Source: Nitrospirota bacterium (GTDB lineage Bacteria; Nitrospirota; Thermodesulfovibrionia; Thermodesulfovibrionales; UBA1546). From it: a stretch of 32,646 bases of DNA. Below, piece by piece: positions 22,628 through 31,401 of this stretch. Each line of letters opens with the position of its first letter. Within the stretch, counting starts at the first letter, position 1. Below the pieces are notes generated by a model that ran no database searches, was not told the DNA's origin, and saw nothing but the letters and a program-made list of their open reading frames with translations. The translations under genes and the position numbers were made by a program. Location of the stretch: the NCBI GenBank assembly GCA_009773185.1, contig WPIF01000029.1:1-32646 (forward strand), read 5' to 3'.

Positions 22628-23845
22628 ATGGATAAATTACAATTCAGGACAATTCTGTTAAAACGCGTTACATTCTGCGCTGTTTTGGTGGGGTGTATTT
22701 TTATTTTCTCCGGCCTTTTATATGCAAGCAAGGCGGAATATATTGAGGCTGAAGGTTATGCGGTAATTTCAGGCGACAGAAAAGATATTGCAAGGGAGAG
22801 CGCACTGAATAATGCCTTCCGCAGGGCTGTGGAGCAGGCTATTGGCGTGCTGGTTGAATCGGAAACAATGGTCAGGAATTTTGAGCTGCTGAATGACAGA
22901 GTTTATTCCAGGAGCGCCGGTTATGTTAAGAAATATTCAATTACAGGAGAGAAAATCGAAGGCGATACATTCAGAATCAGGATAAATGCAATGGTCTCAA
23001 AGGTACGGCTGGAAAAGGATCTGGACGAGATAGGGCTTTTGATAAAAAAGGCCGGCAAACCAAGGCTTATGCTTTTAATCTCGGAGCAGAATATAGCTGC
23101 AGATAAACCAAGCTATTGGTGGGGGTCCGGCAGTAGTGTAAGTATTGGAGTTGCTGAAAACACTCTTATGGAAAAATTTATGGGAAAAGGATTTATTTTT
23201 GTGGATAGACAGGTTGTGCTTGCCGGAATGAAAGAGGACATAAAAGCCCCTGTTTTTTCGGCGCCTCCCGGCTTGAGCAATGAGACAGCCCTGAAACTTG
23301 CATCACTGGGAGAGGCCGAGGTCGTGATAATAGGGCAGGCAGTAGCAAAGGCAGGCCCCATGCTTATGAATACGTCCATCCGTTCCTGCCAGGCAACTGT
23401 TTCTGTACGTGTGCTGAATGCAGACAGCGGCGAACCTCTTGCAACTTCCTCTGCCAGCGCTACGGTTGCTCATGTGGACCCTGTCACAGGCGGTTCCGAA
23501 GCACTGAAAAAGGCATCTACTGAGATATCGGACAAGCTGATGTCTCAAATCCTTGCAAAGTGGAAAAAAAGGGTAAACGGAGCGCATTCGGTAAAGCTTT
23601 CCGTGTCAGGCGTGAAATTTGACAGTATGAAAGCCTTCAGGGAATTCCTTAAGGATAAGATTGAAAATGTAGAAGAGATTTATGACCGCAGTTATAAAGA
23701 CGGGATTGCCAGAATGGATGTAGAAATAAGCGGCAGCACCAAGGAGATGGCCGAGGAATTAAGCGGCAAAAGGTTTAATAATGGATTGCTGGAAGTAACG
23801 TCATTTACCAGCAACGTGATTGAATTAAAACTAAAGCAGAGATAA
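22628..23845 (+). CDS. Secreted protein with FlgT-N-like domain, paralogue of the 14783 gene
   Basis: 405 aa from the ATG at 22628, which gives a normal signal peptide (hydrophobic 12-29, LLYASKA); an in-frame GTG at 22586 would add 14 non-signal residues. The FlgT-N-like domain (about 32-125) has YIEAEGYAVISGDRKDIARE, ALNNAFRRAVEQAIGVLVES, MVRNFELL, GYVKKYSI and FRIRINAMV. The middle shows KPRLMLLISEQN, ENTLMEKFMGKGFIFVDRQV and AEVVIIGQAVA, the same order as the first FlgT-N-like protein but with a different sequence. A third domain (330-405) follows. Duplication then divergence is likely. Confidence 0.78.
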   Translation: MDKLQFRTILLKRVTFCAVLVGCIFIFSGLLYASKAEYIEAEGYAVISGDRKDIARESALNNAFRRAVEQAIGVLVESETMVRNFELLNDRVYSRSAGYVKKYSITGEKIEGDTFRIRINAMVSKVRLEKDLDEIGLLIKKAGKPRLMLLISEQNIAADKPSYWWGSGSSVSIGVAENTLMEKFMGKGFIFVDRQVVLAGMKEDIKAPVFSAPPGLSNETALKLASLGEAEVVIIGQAVAKAGPMLMNTSIRSCQATVSVRVLNADSGEPLATSSASATVAHVDPVTGGSEALKKASTEISDKLMSQILAKWKKRVNGAHSVKLSVSGVKFDSMKAFREFLKDKIENVEEIYDRSYKDGIARMDVEISGSTKEMAEELSGKRFNNGLLEVTSFTSNVIELKLKQR

Positions 23846-23924
23846 ACCTGTCCGTTGCTTTAGGTCTAAGGTTAACGGAGGACAGACAAGTAAATAAATG
23901 AATAAATTTGCGGGGAGGCTTATT

Positions 23925-25907
23925 ATGAAAAGAGGGTTGGTTTTATTTTTTGTTTCTGCACTTTTTATATATGGATGCGCATCAAGCGGCAAGCAGACAT
24001 TTGAACAAGGGCAGGAGCTTGCAAAAATTAACCGGCTGGAAGAGGCGGTCTCGCTTTATGAAGATGCTGTCCGTCAGGAACCGGATAATCAGGAATATAG
24101 TGACATCCTGAAGCAGGCCAGGGAACTTCTGGCCAAAAAACATCTGGACAAGGCAAAGTCTTTTATGGACACAAGGCCTCTTACCTTTGATATTCTGCGA
24201 AATGCGCAGAATATGGCAGATAAATCATTAAAAATATCCCCTGATAACGAAGACGCCACCAAGCTGTCAGCCGGCATAAAAACTGAGATGGACGCGTTAA
24301 CAAAAAAGGCAGAATTACTCTATTCTTCCGCGACAAAGGCGATTGAAACTAACGACTGGATTGCTGCCATAGAGAAGCTCAGGGAAATCAAAACGTTTTA
24401 TCCTGCTTACCTTGACCTGGCCGTGAAGCTGAGCCTTGCTGAAAATGGCAGTGTGGAGTATTACGTGAAAGAGGCTGAGAAGTGCAAAACATCAGAAGAC
24501 TGGGGAGGCGTTATAAAGATGCTTGCTTTAGCCAGGAAGATACAGCCGGATAACGCTGAACTTGAAACCCGCGCGAAGGAGGCACAGGGAAAACATACGC
24601 CTGAGTATTATCTTTCCATGGCTGATGCGGCGGCAAAAAATAATGACTGGGAAAATGTAATGAACTGTATTAACAAAGTGAAGGTTTTTCCTTTAAGCAG
24701 TGAAACAACCAGGAAGACTGAACAGTTAAAACTGCAGGCATCGGCATTTTTTATAAACAGGGCTGAAGAAAACTTTTCAGGGAAGCGCCTCTACGCTGCG
24801 TATGTAAATTTACAATCTGCCCTGAATCTCAGGCCCGAGATAAGGAAAGACCCGAAAATATCCGAGCTCATTGAACAGATGCTTAATGCCATAATAGCCG
24901 TAGCAGAGCCTTATGAGGCCGGCGGGCAGCTTGGTAATGCATTTGTATGGTATGAAAAAGCCATGAAGCTCTCCTCAGGGCGCCGGGAAATTTTATTAAA
25001 AACACAGGCGCTTAAAGACATTATAAAGCAGAAAGTTGTAAGAAAGATTGCGATTATGGATTTCACCTCTCCCAGCAATAGCCCTGATGCAGGCCGTGTT
25101 ATGACAGACAGCCTGCTTTCATATTTGACAAAGAATTCTTCAGGCGATGTTAAGATACTTGCAAGAGACGTCCTTGGGGCATTATTGAAAGAAATAGAGC
25201 TGGGGCAGGCCGGACTATATGATATCGAAAGCGCCAAAAAAGCAGGCAAGCTAAAGGGGACAGATGTGTTCATCTTCGGGAGCGTTCTCCAGTACAATGT
25301 TGAAAAAAATGTTGATGAGGGATATAAGGTTGTCAGCGCTGTCGTAGGAAAGAAAACCCACCCAAACCCTCTCTATCAGGACTGGGTTTCTTCACACCCG
25401 CAACCTGATGCAACAGAACTGAAAACTGCACCACCTCAGTATATTGACGAGGAAATCCGTGAAACAATCAAATATAAGGTTGCAAACCATAAAAAGACAG
25501 CCAGCGTGAATGTTTCTTTTCGTGTCATTGATGTGGAAGAGGGGGAAGTAGTAATAACAAAAACCCTAAAGAACAAGAAAGAAGCTGAAGATACCTACTC
25601 CGAAGGTGTTGACTTTGCGAACATCGCATATAAGGCGCTCAAGCTGCCATCAGATACAGAACTCCTCGACCAGGTTGTTGAATCAAGCGTGGCTGAGCTT
25701 GGGTATGAAGTCCTCTCCCGTTTTCAGAACCTTCAGGTCTTATACTCAAACAGCGCTGAAATACTTAAAAAGAAGGGTGAATTGTTGCGTGCCATAGAAA
25801 AATATGTAGACGCAATTCATGTGGAAGAGCTGAAAAATATCTCCAGTCCTGTTTCCGAAAACGCAAGAAAAGAAATAGAACAGATGTTGATAGCACTTTC
25901 AATATAG
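23925..25907 (+). CDS. Lipoprotein with TPR array and C-terminal CsgG domain
   Basis: 660 aa from the ATG at 23925, chosen because GGGGAGG lies five to six bases upstream and a clean lipoprotein signal follows (Cys18 in FIYGC); the ATG at 23898 would add nine odd residues. Residues 20-365 are repeated TPR-like helix pairs (ELAKINRLEEAVSLYEDAVR and later units). From about 369 comes a CsgG-type domain: VVRKIAIMDFTSPSN, VMTDSLLSYLTKNSSGDVKI, LLKEIELGQAGLYD, KLKGTDVFIFGSVLQYNV. A further helical tail (610-660) closes it. The order TPR then CsgG is the reverse of the 19347 protein. Confidence 0.82.
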   Translation: MKRGLVLFFVSALFIYGCASSGKQTFEQGQELAKINRLEEAVSLYEDAVRQEPDNQEYSDILKQARELLAKKHLDKAKSFMDTRPLTFDILRNAQNMADKSLKISPDNEDATKLSAGIKTEMDALTKKAELLYSSATKAIETNDWIAAIEKLREIKTFYPAYLDLAVKLSLAENGSVEYYVKEAEKCKTSEDWGGVIKMLALARKIQPDNAELETRAKEAQGKHTPEYYLSMADAAAKNNDWENVMNCINKVKVFPLSSETTRKTEQLKLQASAFFINRAEENFSGKRLYAAYVNLQSALNLRPEIRKDPKISELIEQMLNAIIAVAEPYEAGGQLGNAFVWYEKAMKLSSGRREILLKTQALKDIIKQKVVRKIAIMDFTSPSNSPDAGRVMTDSLLSYLTKNSSGDVKILARDVLGALLKEIELGQAGLYDIESAKKAGKLKGTDVFIFGSVLQYNVEKNVDEGYKVVSAVVGKKTHPNPLYQDWVSSHPQPDATELKTAPPQYIDEEIRETIKYKVANHKKTASVNVSFRVIDVEEGEVVITKTLKNKKEAEDTYSEGVDFANIAYKALKLPSDTELLDQVVESSVAELGYEVLSRFQNLQVLYSNSAEILKKKGELLRAIEKYVDAIHVEELKNISSPVSENARKEIEQMLIALSI

Positions 25908-25916
25908 GTGGCAGCA

Positions 25917-28160
25917 ATGCAAAAAAGACTTAAGGAAGCATTGATAATATCGTTTGTATTGCTCTTTTTATTTGTATTGCTCTTTTTAATTGTTATAGCT
26001 GCGGGCCCGGTGGATGCCGGACTGAAGCATAAGCTGGCTGTTTTTCCGTTTGTTGCAAAAAATATGGAAGCAATGACGCTTACCGAAAGCCTTTCTTCTC
26101 TCCTTTTAAATAGTATTGACCGGGCAGGTTATTTTGAGATTCTGGAGAGAAAAAAAATAGAAAATATCATAGAGCTGGAAGGCCTCAGGCTTGAGAGCCT
26201 GTCAAAAGAAGACATTTTAAAGATAGGCGCCAGAAACAACATTGATTTTCTCCTGTGCGGCACTGCAACAAGGGTTGGCAGAACCGTGGCGATAGAGATA
26301 CAGCTTTTTAGCGTAAGGGAAAATAAAGTCTGCGCCAGAGATACTATACGGACTTCCGAAGGAGAACTTGCAAGCAATCTGTACAATACAGCGCGGGATA
26401 TAGTAAAGAGCGCTCAGAAATGTCTTTCTCCTGATTCTATGGCAATGCCTGTTCAGAGGCCACTGACGGTTCCTGAGAATATCAAGATAAGCGGGACATC
26501 AAAGAGCATAAGAATAAACTGGACGCATCAGGAGATGTCCAATCTGATAGGTTTTAAAATATTCAGGTCAAATAATGGAGATGGCCCCTTTACACAGATT
26601 GCAACTACAATAGAGAATTTCTATATAGATGAAAACCTGAAGCTGAACGAGACTTTTTACTATAGGGTTAAAGCAATAGACAAAAAGGGAACAGACAGCG
26701 AATTTTCATTGTCTGTTGTAGGCAAGACATCAATAGCCCCTCAGCCTCCCATATTCCTGAACATACAGGACAATGTCAAGGGAGCATACCTCCAGTGGCG
26801 TTCCCGCCCTCAGAGCGGAAAGGAATCCGACAATGTCGAAGCAGGATACAAGGTCTTCAGAAAAGCCCAGACGGAGAAGGAATTTAAAGAAGTTGCAGTT
26901 GTCCCTGCAGATAACACTACTTATACGGACCATGGGCTCAAAGACAATACTGCATACGCCTATACCCTGACAGCCTTTAATGCTCTCAATACCGAGAGCG
27001 ATTTTTCTGCAATCCTTGAGGTCACTACGCCTCAGGGAGTATCGGGCTTAAAGGTAGAAAGCGGGAAAATAAGGCGGGTGCCTTTAAGATGGGATGTCAG
27101 TATTAATGATGTTGTTGAAGGATACCGGGTTTACAGGGCGCAGGGAGAAAACGATGAATATAAAAAGATAGCTCAGACTCCGGACCGACATTCCATATCG
27201 TATATCGACATTGGACTGGAAGATAACAAAACATACTGGTACAGGGTAACTGCCTGCAATAAGAATAATGTTGAGACAGATATGTCGGAACCTGTTTCTG
27301 CAACAACCAGGACTAAACCTTCCATGCCTGCCGGCCTTGCTGCTAAAAGCGGAGAGGCGAGAAAGGTTTCTCTTAAATGGGAACCCATAAAAAGCCCTGA
27401 GGATGAGATAAGGGGATACAAGATTTACAGGGCAGCAGAAGAAAAGGGCGAATATAATAAAGTAGCAGAGGTTGACGCGGGAAAGGATCAATTTTCAGAT
27501 AATAACACTCCGCTTAAAGATAACACCGTTTATTACTACAGGATAAGCTCATTTAACTCCGCAGGCGCTGAGAGCCAGCAGACAGAATCCGTGTCTGCTA
27601 CCACAAAGGCCCTGCCGCAAGTGCCTGGCGGGCTTAAGGCTGTATCAGGCGATGTAAAAAAAGTAGCACTCAGCTGGGACAAAAATCCGGAACCGGATAT
27701 AAAGGCGTATGTGATTTACAGGAAAACGAAGGATGAAAAAGACTTTGACAGGATAAAAAGCACGAAGGAAGCTTCTTACGCTGATTCCAGGCTCAGGGAC
27801 GGCGTTGAATATGAGTTTGCTGTTCAGGCTGTTGATAGCGATAATCTTTTTAGCCCTGTGTCTTCTCCTGTTGCCGCAAAAACAAAGCCTCTGCCTCAAA
27901 GACCTTCAGGATTAAAGATAGCTGCCCAGGACGGCAAAAAAAGGATATCATGGGATGCAAATCCTGAAAAAGACATAAAAAAATATAATGTGTACAAGAA
28001 GGGTTTTCTTGGCATCTCACAGAAAGTAGGTTCAGTTCAGGATAATTACTGGGAGGTGGGTGAACTGAGAGGGAAAACGGAGTTGTTTGTCACTGCCCAG
28101 GATGAAACAGACCTTGAAAGCGAGGCATCTGAGACAATTGTTTTAGCAGAAACGAAATAG
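25917..28160 (+). CDS. CsgG-like protein with six Fn3 domains
   Basis: 747 aa from the ATG at 25917, with AGGTGG five bases upstream. The signal segment is long and contains an exact repeat (FVLLFL twice). Residues about 35-170 are CsgG-like: KLAVFPFVAKN, LLLNSIDRAGYFEILERKKI, IGARNNIDFLLCGTATRVG. Then come six fibronectin type III units of about 90 aa (starting roughly at 184, 273, 369, 463, 561 and 654), each with a W near its start and a YRV/YAY/YRI-type strand. Fn3 strings act as spacers or adhesive arms. The protein may be the reach-out element of the complex. It begins nine bases after the previous stop. Confidence 0.85.
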   Translation: MQKRLKEALIISFVLLFLFVLLFLIVIAAGPVDAGLKHKLAVFPFVAKNMEAMTLTESLSSLLLNSIDRAGYFEILERKKIENIIELEGLRLESLSKEDILKIGARNNIDFLLCGTATRVGRTVAIEIQLFSVRENKVCARDTIRTSEGELASNLYNTARDIVKSAQKCLSPDSMAMPVQRPLTVPENIKISGTSKSIRINWTHQEMSNLIGFKIFRSNNGDGPFTQIATTIENFYIDENLKLNETFYYRVKAIDKKGTDSEFSLSVVGKTSIAPQPPIFLNIQDNVKGAYLQWRSRPQSGKESDNVEAGYKVFRKAQTEKEFKEVAVVPADNTTYTDHGLKDNTAYAYTLTAFNALNTESDFSAILEVTTPQGVSGLKVESGKIRRVPLRWDVSINDVVEGYRVYRAQGENDEYKKIAQTPDRHSISYIDIGLEDNKTYWYRVTACNKNNVETDMSEPVSATTRTKPSMPAGLAAKSGEARKVSLKWEPIKSPEDEIRGYKIYRAAEEKGEYNKVAEVDAGKDQFSDNNTPLKDNTVYYYRISSFNSAGAESQQTESVSATTKALPQVPGGLKAVSGDVKKVALSWDKNPEPDIKAYVIYRKTKDEKDFDRIKSTKEASYADSRLRDGVEYEFAVQAVDSDNLFSPVSSPVAAKTKPLPQRPSGLKIAAQDGKKRISWDANPEKDIKKYNVYKKGFLGISQKVGSVQDNYWEVGELRGKTELFVTAQDETDLESEASETIVLAETK
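25953..25988 (+). repeat. 18 bp perfect tandem duplication in a signal-peptide coding region
   Basis: The 18-base unit TTTGTATTGCTCTTTTTA occurs twice head to tail and encodes FVLLFL twice, lengthening the hydrophobic core by six residues. The frame is kept. Confidence 0.9.
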
Positions 28161-28190
28161 CTTGCGGCATAGAAAGGAGGAGTGGCAATT

Positions 28191-28493
28191 ATGGCAAAGT
28201 ATTTCATAAATATTATATGTTTTATTCTTTTAACGGGCACCATTGTCTGCGCAGAAAATCCTGTTCCAAAGGACACATTATATGATATTGGGAGATACCA
28301 GCTTTTTCAGGGAACTTATACGACATTTGACCTTAAAAACGGCCAGAGCGTTACCTCAAACGGAGTATTTCTGCTTGATACCAAAACCGGCTCAGTTAAA
28401 CGTTATCTGAACAAGATAGATGAGGACGGAAGCTATATAGAGACATGGATACCTACCGAAGTCCAGACAAAGAAAAAACAGGAAGGCAAATAA
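28191..28493 (+). CDS. Small secreted protein of unknown function
   Basis: 100 aa from the ATG at 28191 (AAAGGAGG about ten bases upstream); an in-frame GTG at 28182 is too close to that site. The signal peptide ends near residue 22 (VCAEN). The mature part is beta-rich: IGRYQLFQGTYTTFDLKNGQ, VFLLDTKTGSVKRYLNK, then a Lys-rich tail. The stretch LLDTKTGSVKRY recalls short beta-propeller-like or quinoprotein-like strands, but no family is recognised. It lies between two large envelope genes and is probably co-transcribed with them. Confidence 0.75.
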   Translation: MAKYFINIICFILLTGTIVCAENPVPKDTLYDIGRYQLFQGTYTTFDLKNGQSVTSNGVFLLDTKTGSVKRYLNKIDEDGSYIETWIPTEVQTKKKQEGK

Positions 28494-28542
28494 CAATGGC
28501 CATTAATTCTATAATGTTTTTCCCTTATAAAGGAGAAGATTT

Positions 28543-30822
28543 ATGAAAAGGTTACTGTTGTCCCTATTTGTATTGCTGTTAATTGCTTCATGCGCATCAA
28601 TAGAGGAAATGACAAAAGGTAAGCCTGGGGCGCCGGAAGTCTCTGACGAAGAACTTCCAAGAATGGTTGCAATCATGCCTTTTCAGAATGAGACAGATGA
28701 AAGGGGCATAGCAAATCAGGTAAGAAAGGCTTTCTACAATCATTTCAGCCCTAAACCGTACAGGGACGTAGAGCCTTATATTGTTGATGAAAAAACAATT
28801 CAGATCGAGAAATCCAGCGGCAAGACCATCCTTGAATTAAAGCCAGATGAGATATGCCAGTCCATCGGCTGTGACGGAATAGTTTATGGCAGGATCACTG
28901 ATTTTAAAAAAGTATATGCTGCAGTTTATTCCCAGCTTGGAGTAGAGGCTGAGGTCTGGATGATAAATACAAAAACAGGCAAAGAGGTCTTCAGGATGAA
29001 AGATTCTGTAAGATACCATGAGGGCAGTGTTCCAACGTCTCCATTGGGAGCTGTAATGACTGCCGTATCAACTGCAATAAATCTCAGAGAGATTCAACAG
29101 GTCAGAATGGTGAATGAGCTGGCATATAAATTCAATGAGAAGATCCAGTCTCCAAAAGGAATGACAACAGAGGACAGGCCATTGATCAAGGAAGTTTTAA
29201 CCAATGCAAAAGAAAGTCCGTTGGGAAAAGGAAAAATCGTAAGGGTAGGGCTGGATGGCGAACCCGGCGCAGTCGCAGTGTTTGATATCGGAAGCTTTAA
29301 AAAAGGTGTTCTGATGAAAGAGACAAAACCCGGTATTTATATGGGGGAATATCTTGTGATGTCCGGAGACAATGCGAATGATATGCCTGTTGTCGCATAT
29401 CTGAAAAGGCCGGGAGGGCTTGAGAGCCAGTGGATTGATGTGAGTGGTTTTATGACAATTGACACAACTCCTCCTCCTCCGGTAAAAAGTTTAAGGGCCA
29501 AGGGATTTCAGGACAGGATAGAAGTTTCATGGGATACTGTAAAAAACACCCCTGACCTCAAGGGATATTCAATTTTAAGAAGTGAACAGCCTTTAAGCGG
29601 ATATGTTGAACTGGCAAAGGTTGAACTCAATCTGTTTGAAGATAAAATGGCAAAGCCTGACATTATTTATTATTACAGGGTTGTGGCTTATGACCAGGCC
29701 GGCAACGAATCAGGGCTGCAAGACCCCCTCAGAGCATCCCTGGTCTCAAAAGACCCGGTGATGATTTCAGGCGAACTCAGAAAGGACACGGTTCTTTCCG
29801 GGGTATTTCTGGTCAAGGGAGATCTGGTTGTGCCGAAAGGTCTATCGCTTACTTTAGAGCCTGAAACAAGGATGATGTTTGACGAGAATGCATCCTTGCT
29901 TGTTTACGGTAAGATGGTAATAAATGCAAAGGATTCCCCTGTTGAGTTCACTCCTTCGGGCGATAAAAAGTGGAAAGGTGTATCTGTTGACGGCGGCACT
30001 ATTGCCTTAAATGGTTTTCGTGCTAGCGGTGCGCTTACTGCAATGTTTCTGCAAAACACAGAAGGCACAGTAGAGAATGGCGTAATAACAGAAAGCAATA
30101 CAGGCATCTCAATATCCGGCACTCCATCTGTTACAGTAAAAAATTCAACAATTTCAAGAAACAAAGCAGGCATTGAACTGCAAAAGACAGATGCAAGGAT
30201 TATCATGAGCAGCATCTTCCAGAATGCTAACGGTATTGTAATTAAGGGTTTTTCCGGAGAGATTAAGGACAATAATATCTTTGATAATGAGAAAAATGCA
30301 TCTTCTGAAGCCGGCGTAAAGCTTGGCGCTAACTATTTTGGCACAATAAATACGGATGAAATGAAAATCAGCGGAGTCAGCTTAACAAAGGTTTATGACA
30401 ATAAATTGCCTGACGGCAAGATTGTTGACGCTGTTTCAAATCCTTACACAAACCTGGGCCAGGAAGACCGCCAGAAAAAGGCATCTGAAATTTTAATTGA
30501 GGCAGGCAATTATTTCAGGCAGAGGAATTACGGCAAGGCAGTAGTGCTTCTTGAAGAGGCATTGAAGGCATATCCGACTGCGGACATTTATTATTACCTC
30601 GCTATCTGTTATCAGGAGATGAAGGAAGATGATACGGCATTGAAATACTTAAAAGAAGGCGCTGAGAAGTTTCCCAGGGATTCGACTTTGCAAAAATCGC
30701 TCGGCATGATGTATTACCAGGGCGGCAAGGAGGCCGAAGCGAAAAAGGCATTCGAGGAAGTAATGAGGCTGAGCCCGGAAGACAGGCAGGTAAAGTTCCT
30801 TCTTGAGAGAATAGGCAAGTAG
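28543..30822 (+). CDS. Multidomain lipoprotein: CsgG/GNA1162-like, Fn3, beta-helix, TPR
   Basis: 759 aa with AAAGGAGAAG upstream. Lipobox IASC gives lipidated Cys17. Residues about 38-210 resemble the GNA1162/CsgG lipoprotein fold: PRMVAIMPFQNETDERGIAN, VRKAFYNHFSPKPYRDVEPY, IGCDGIVYGRITDFKKVYAA. An Fn3 unit follows at about 307-402 (PPPPVKSLRAKGFQDRIEVS). Residues about 403-610 form a right-handed parallel beta-helix with short turns such as GVITESNTGISI, TVKNSTISRNKAGIEL and KDNNIFDNEKN. Residues 644-759 are TPR helices. The beta-helix may bind polysaccharide. No catalytic residues can be picked out. Confidence 0.83.
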   Translation: MKRLLLSLFVLLLIASCASIEEMTKGKPGAPEVSDEELPRMVAIMPFQNETDERGIANQVRKAFYNHFSPKPYRDVEPYIVDEKTIQIEKSSGKTILELKPDEICQSIGCDGIVYGRITDFKKVYAAVYSQLGVEAEVWMINTKTGKEVFRMKDSVRYHEGSVPTSPLGAVMTAVSTAINLREIQQVRMVNELAYKFNEKIQSPKGMTTEDRPLIKEVLTNAKESPLGKGKIVRVGLDGEPGAVAVFDIGSFKKGVLMKETKPGIYMGEYLVMSGDNANDMPVVAYLKRPGGLESQWIDVSGFMTIDTTPPPPVKSLRAKGFQDRIEVSWDTVKNTPDLKGYSILRSEQPLSGYVELAKVELNLFEDKMAKPDIIYYYRVVAYDQAGNESGLQDPLRASLVSKDPVMISGELRKDTVLSGVFLVKGDLVVPKGLSLTLEPETRMMFDENASLLVYGKMVINAKDSPVEFTPSGDKKWKGVSVDGGTIALNGFRASGALTAMFLQNTEGTVENGVITESNTGISISGTPSVTVKNSTISRNKAGIELQKTDARIIMSSIFQNANGIVIKGFSGEIKDNNIFDNEKNASSEAGVKLGANYFGTINTDEMKISGVSLTKVYDNKLPDGKIVDAVSNPYTNLGQEDRQKKASEILIEAGNYFRQRNYGKAVVLLEEALKAYPTADIYYYLAICYQEMKEDDTALKYLKEGAEKFPRDSTLQKSLGMMYYQGGKEAEAKKAFEEVMRLSPEDRQVKFLLERIGK

Positions 30823-30829
30823 GAGTTTT

Positions 30830-31369
30830 ATGGCAGAAGAAAAAAAGGAAAGATGGCTGAACTATCTTGCGCTCACCACAGTAATATTTGCTGTGTGCGC
30901 GACGCTTTCTACATTTAAGGGCGGAGGTTATTCAACACGCTCGGTGCTGTCTCAGTCACAGGCTTCTGACCAGTGGGCCTATTTTCAGTCCAAAAGCATT
31001 AAGGGATACCTTTATGAGCTGCAGAAGGAGAAATTTGAGGTAGAACTCAAGTCGCAAAAAGCGAATACTTCCCGTTCCCTCTCAGGGGATTATCAGAAAA
31101 AGATAGACACGTATTCGCAGAAGATTAAAAAATACGAGGAAGAAAAATCCAGGATAGAACAAGAGGCAAGGAAACTCGAAGGCATACGTGATGAGGCTCA
31201 GAAGCATTCTCAGGCATTCGGAATGGCCGTGATATTCCTCCAGATAACGATATTGCTTTCATCCATTGCAGCGCTCATGAAGAAAAAGATTGTGTGGATA
31301 CTGGGGATGGTTCTTGGGGTTTTCGGGATGGTATATTTTGCGAATGGTTTTTTCCTTTTCATAAAGTGA
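30830..31369 (+). CDS. DUF4337-family membrane protein
   Basis: 179 aa, seven bases after the previous stop, with TAGGAG upstream. It starts KERWLNYLALTTVIFAVCAT, then STFKGGGYSTRSVLSQSQ and ASDQWAYFQSKSIK, the highly conserved core of DUF4337. One membrane helix lies near residues 10-28, a charged coiled coil at about 55-125, and two more helices at about 128-178. Function is unknown in the literature I know. Its inclusion suggests an inner-membrane partner for the cluster, though the family also occurs alone. Confidence 0.9.
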   Translation: MAEEKKERWLNYLALTTVIFAVCATLSTFKGGGYSTRSVLSQSQASDQWAYFQSKSIKGYLYELQKEKFEVELKSQKANTSRSLSGDYQKKIDTYSQKIKKYEEEKSRIEQEARKLEGIRDEAQKHSQAFGMAVIFLQITILLSSIAALMKKKIVWILGMVLGVFGMVYFANGFFLFIK

Positions 31370-31401
31370 TTCCTTACTCTCTTTTCAAAAGGGAGGTGTT
31401 T

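Noticed and set aside
23849-23886. Riboswitch or attenuator before the TPR-CsgG lipoprotein
   Set aside because: CTGTCCGTT can pair imperfectly with AACGGAGGACAG, but the stem has a three-base bulge and a long loop, and the site it covers is not the ribosome site used by the chosen start.
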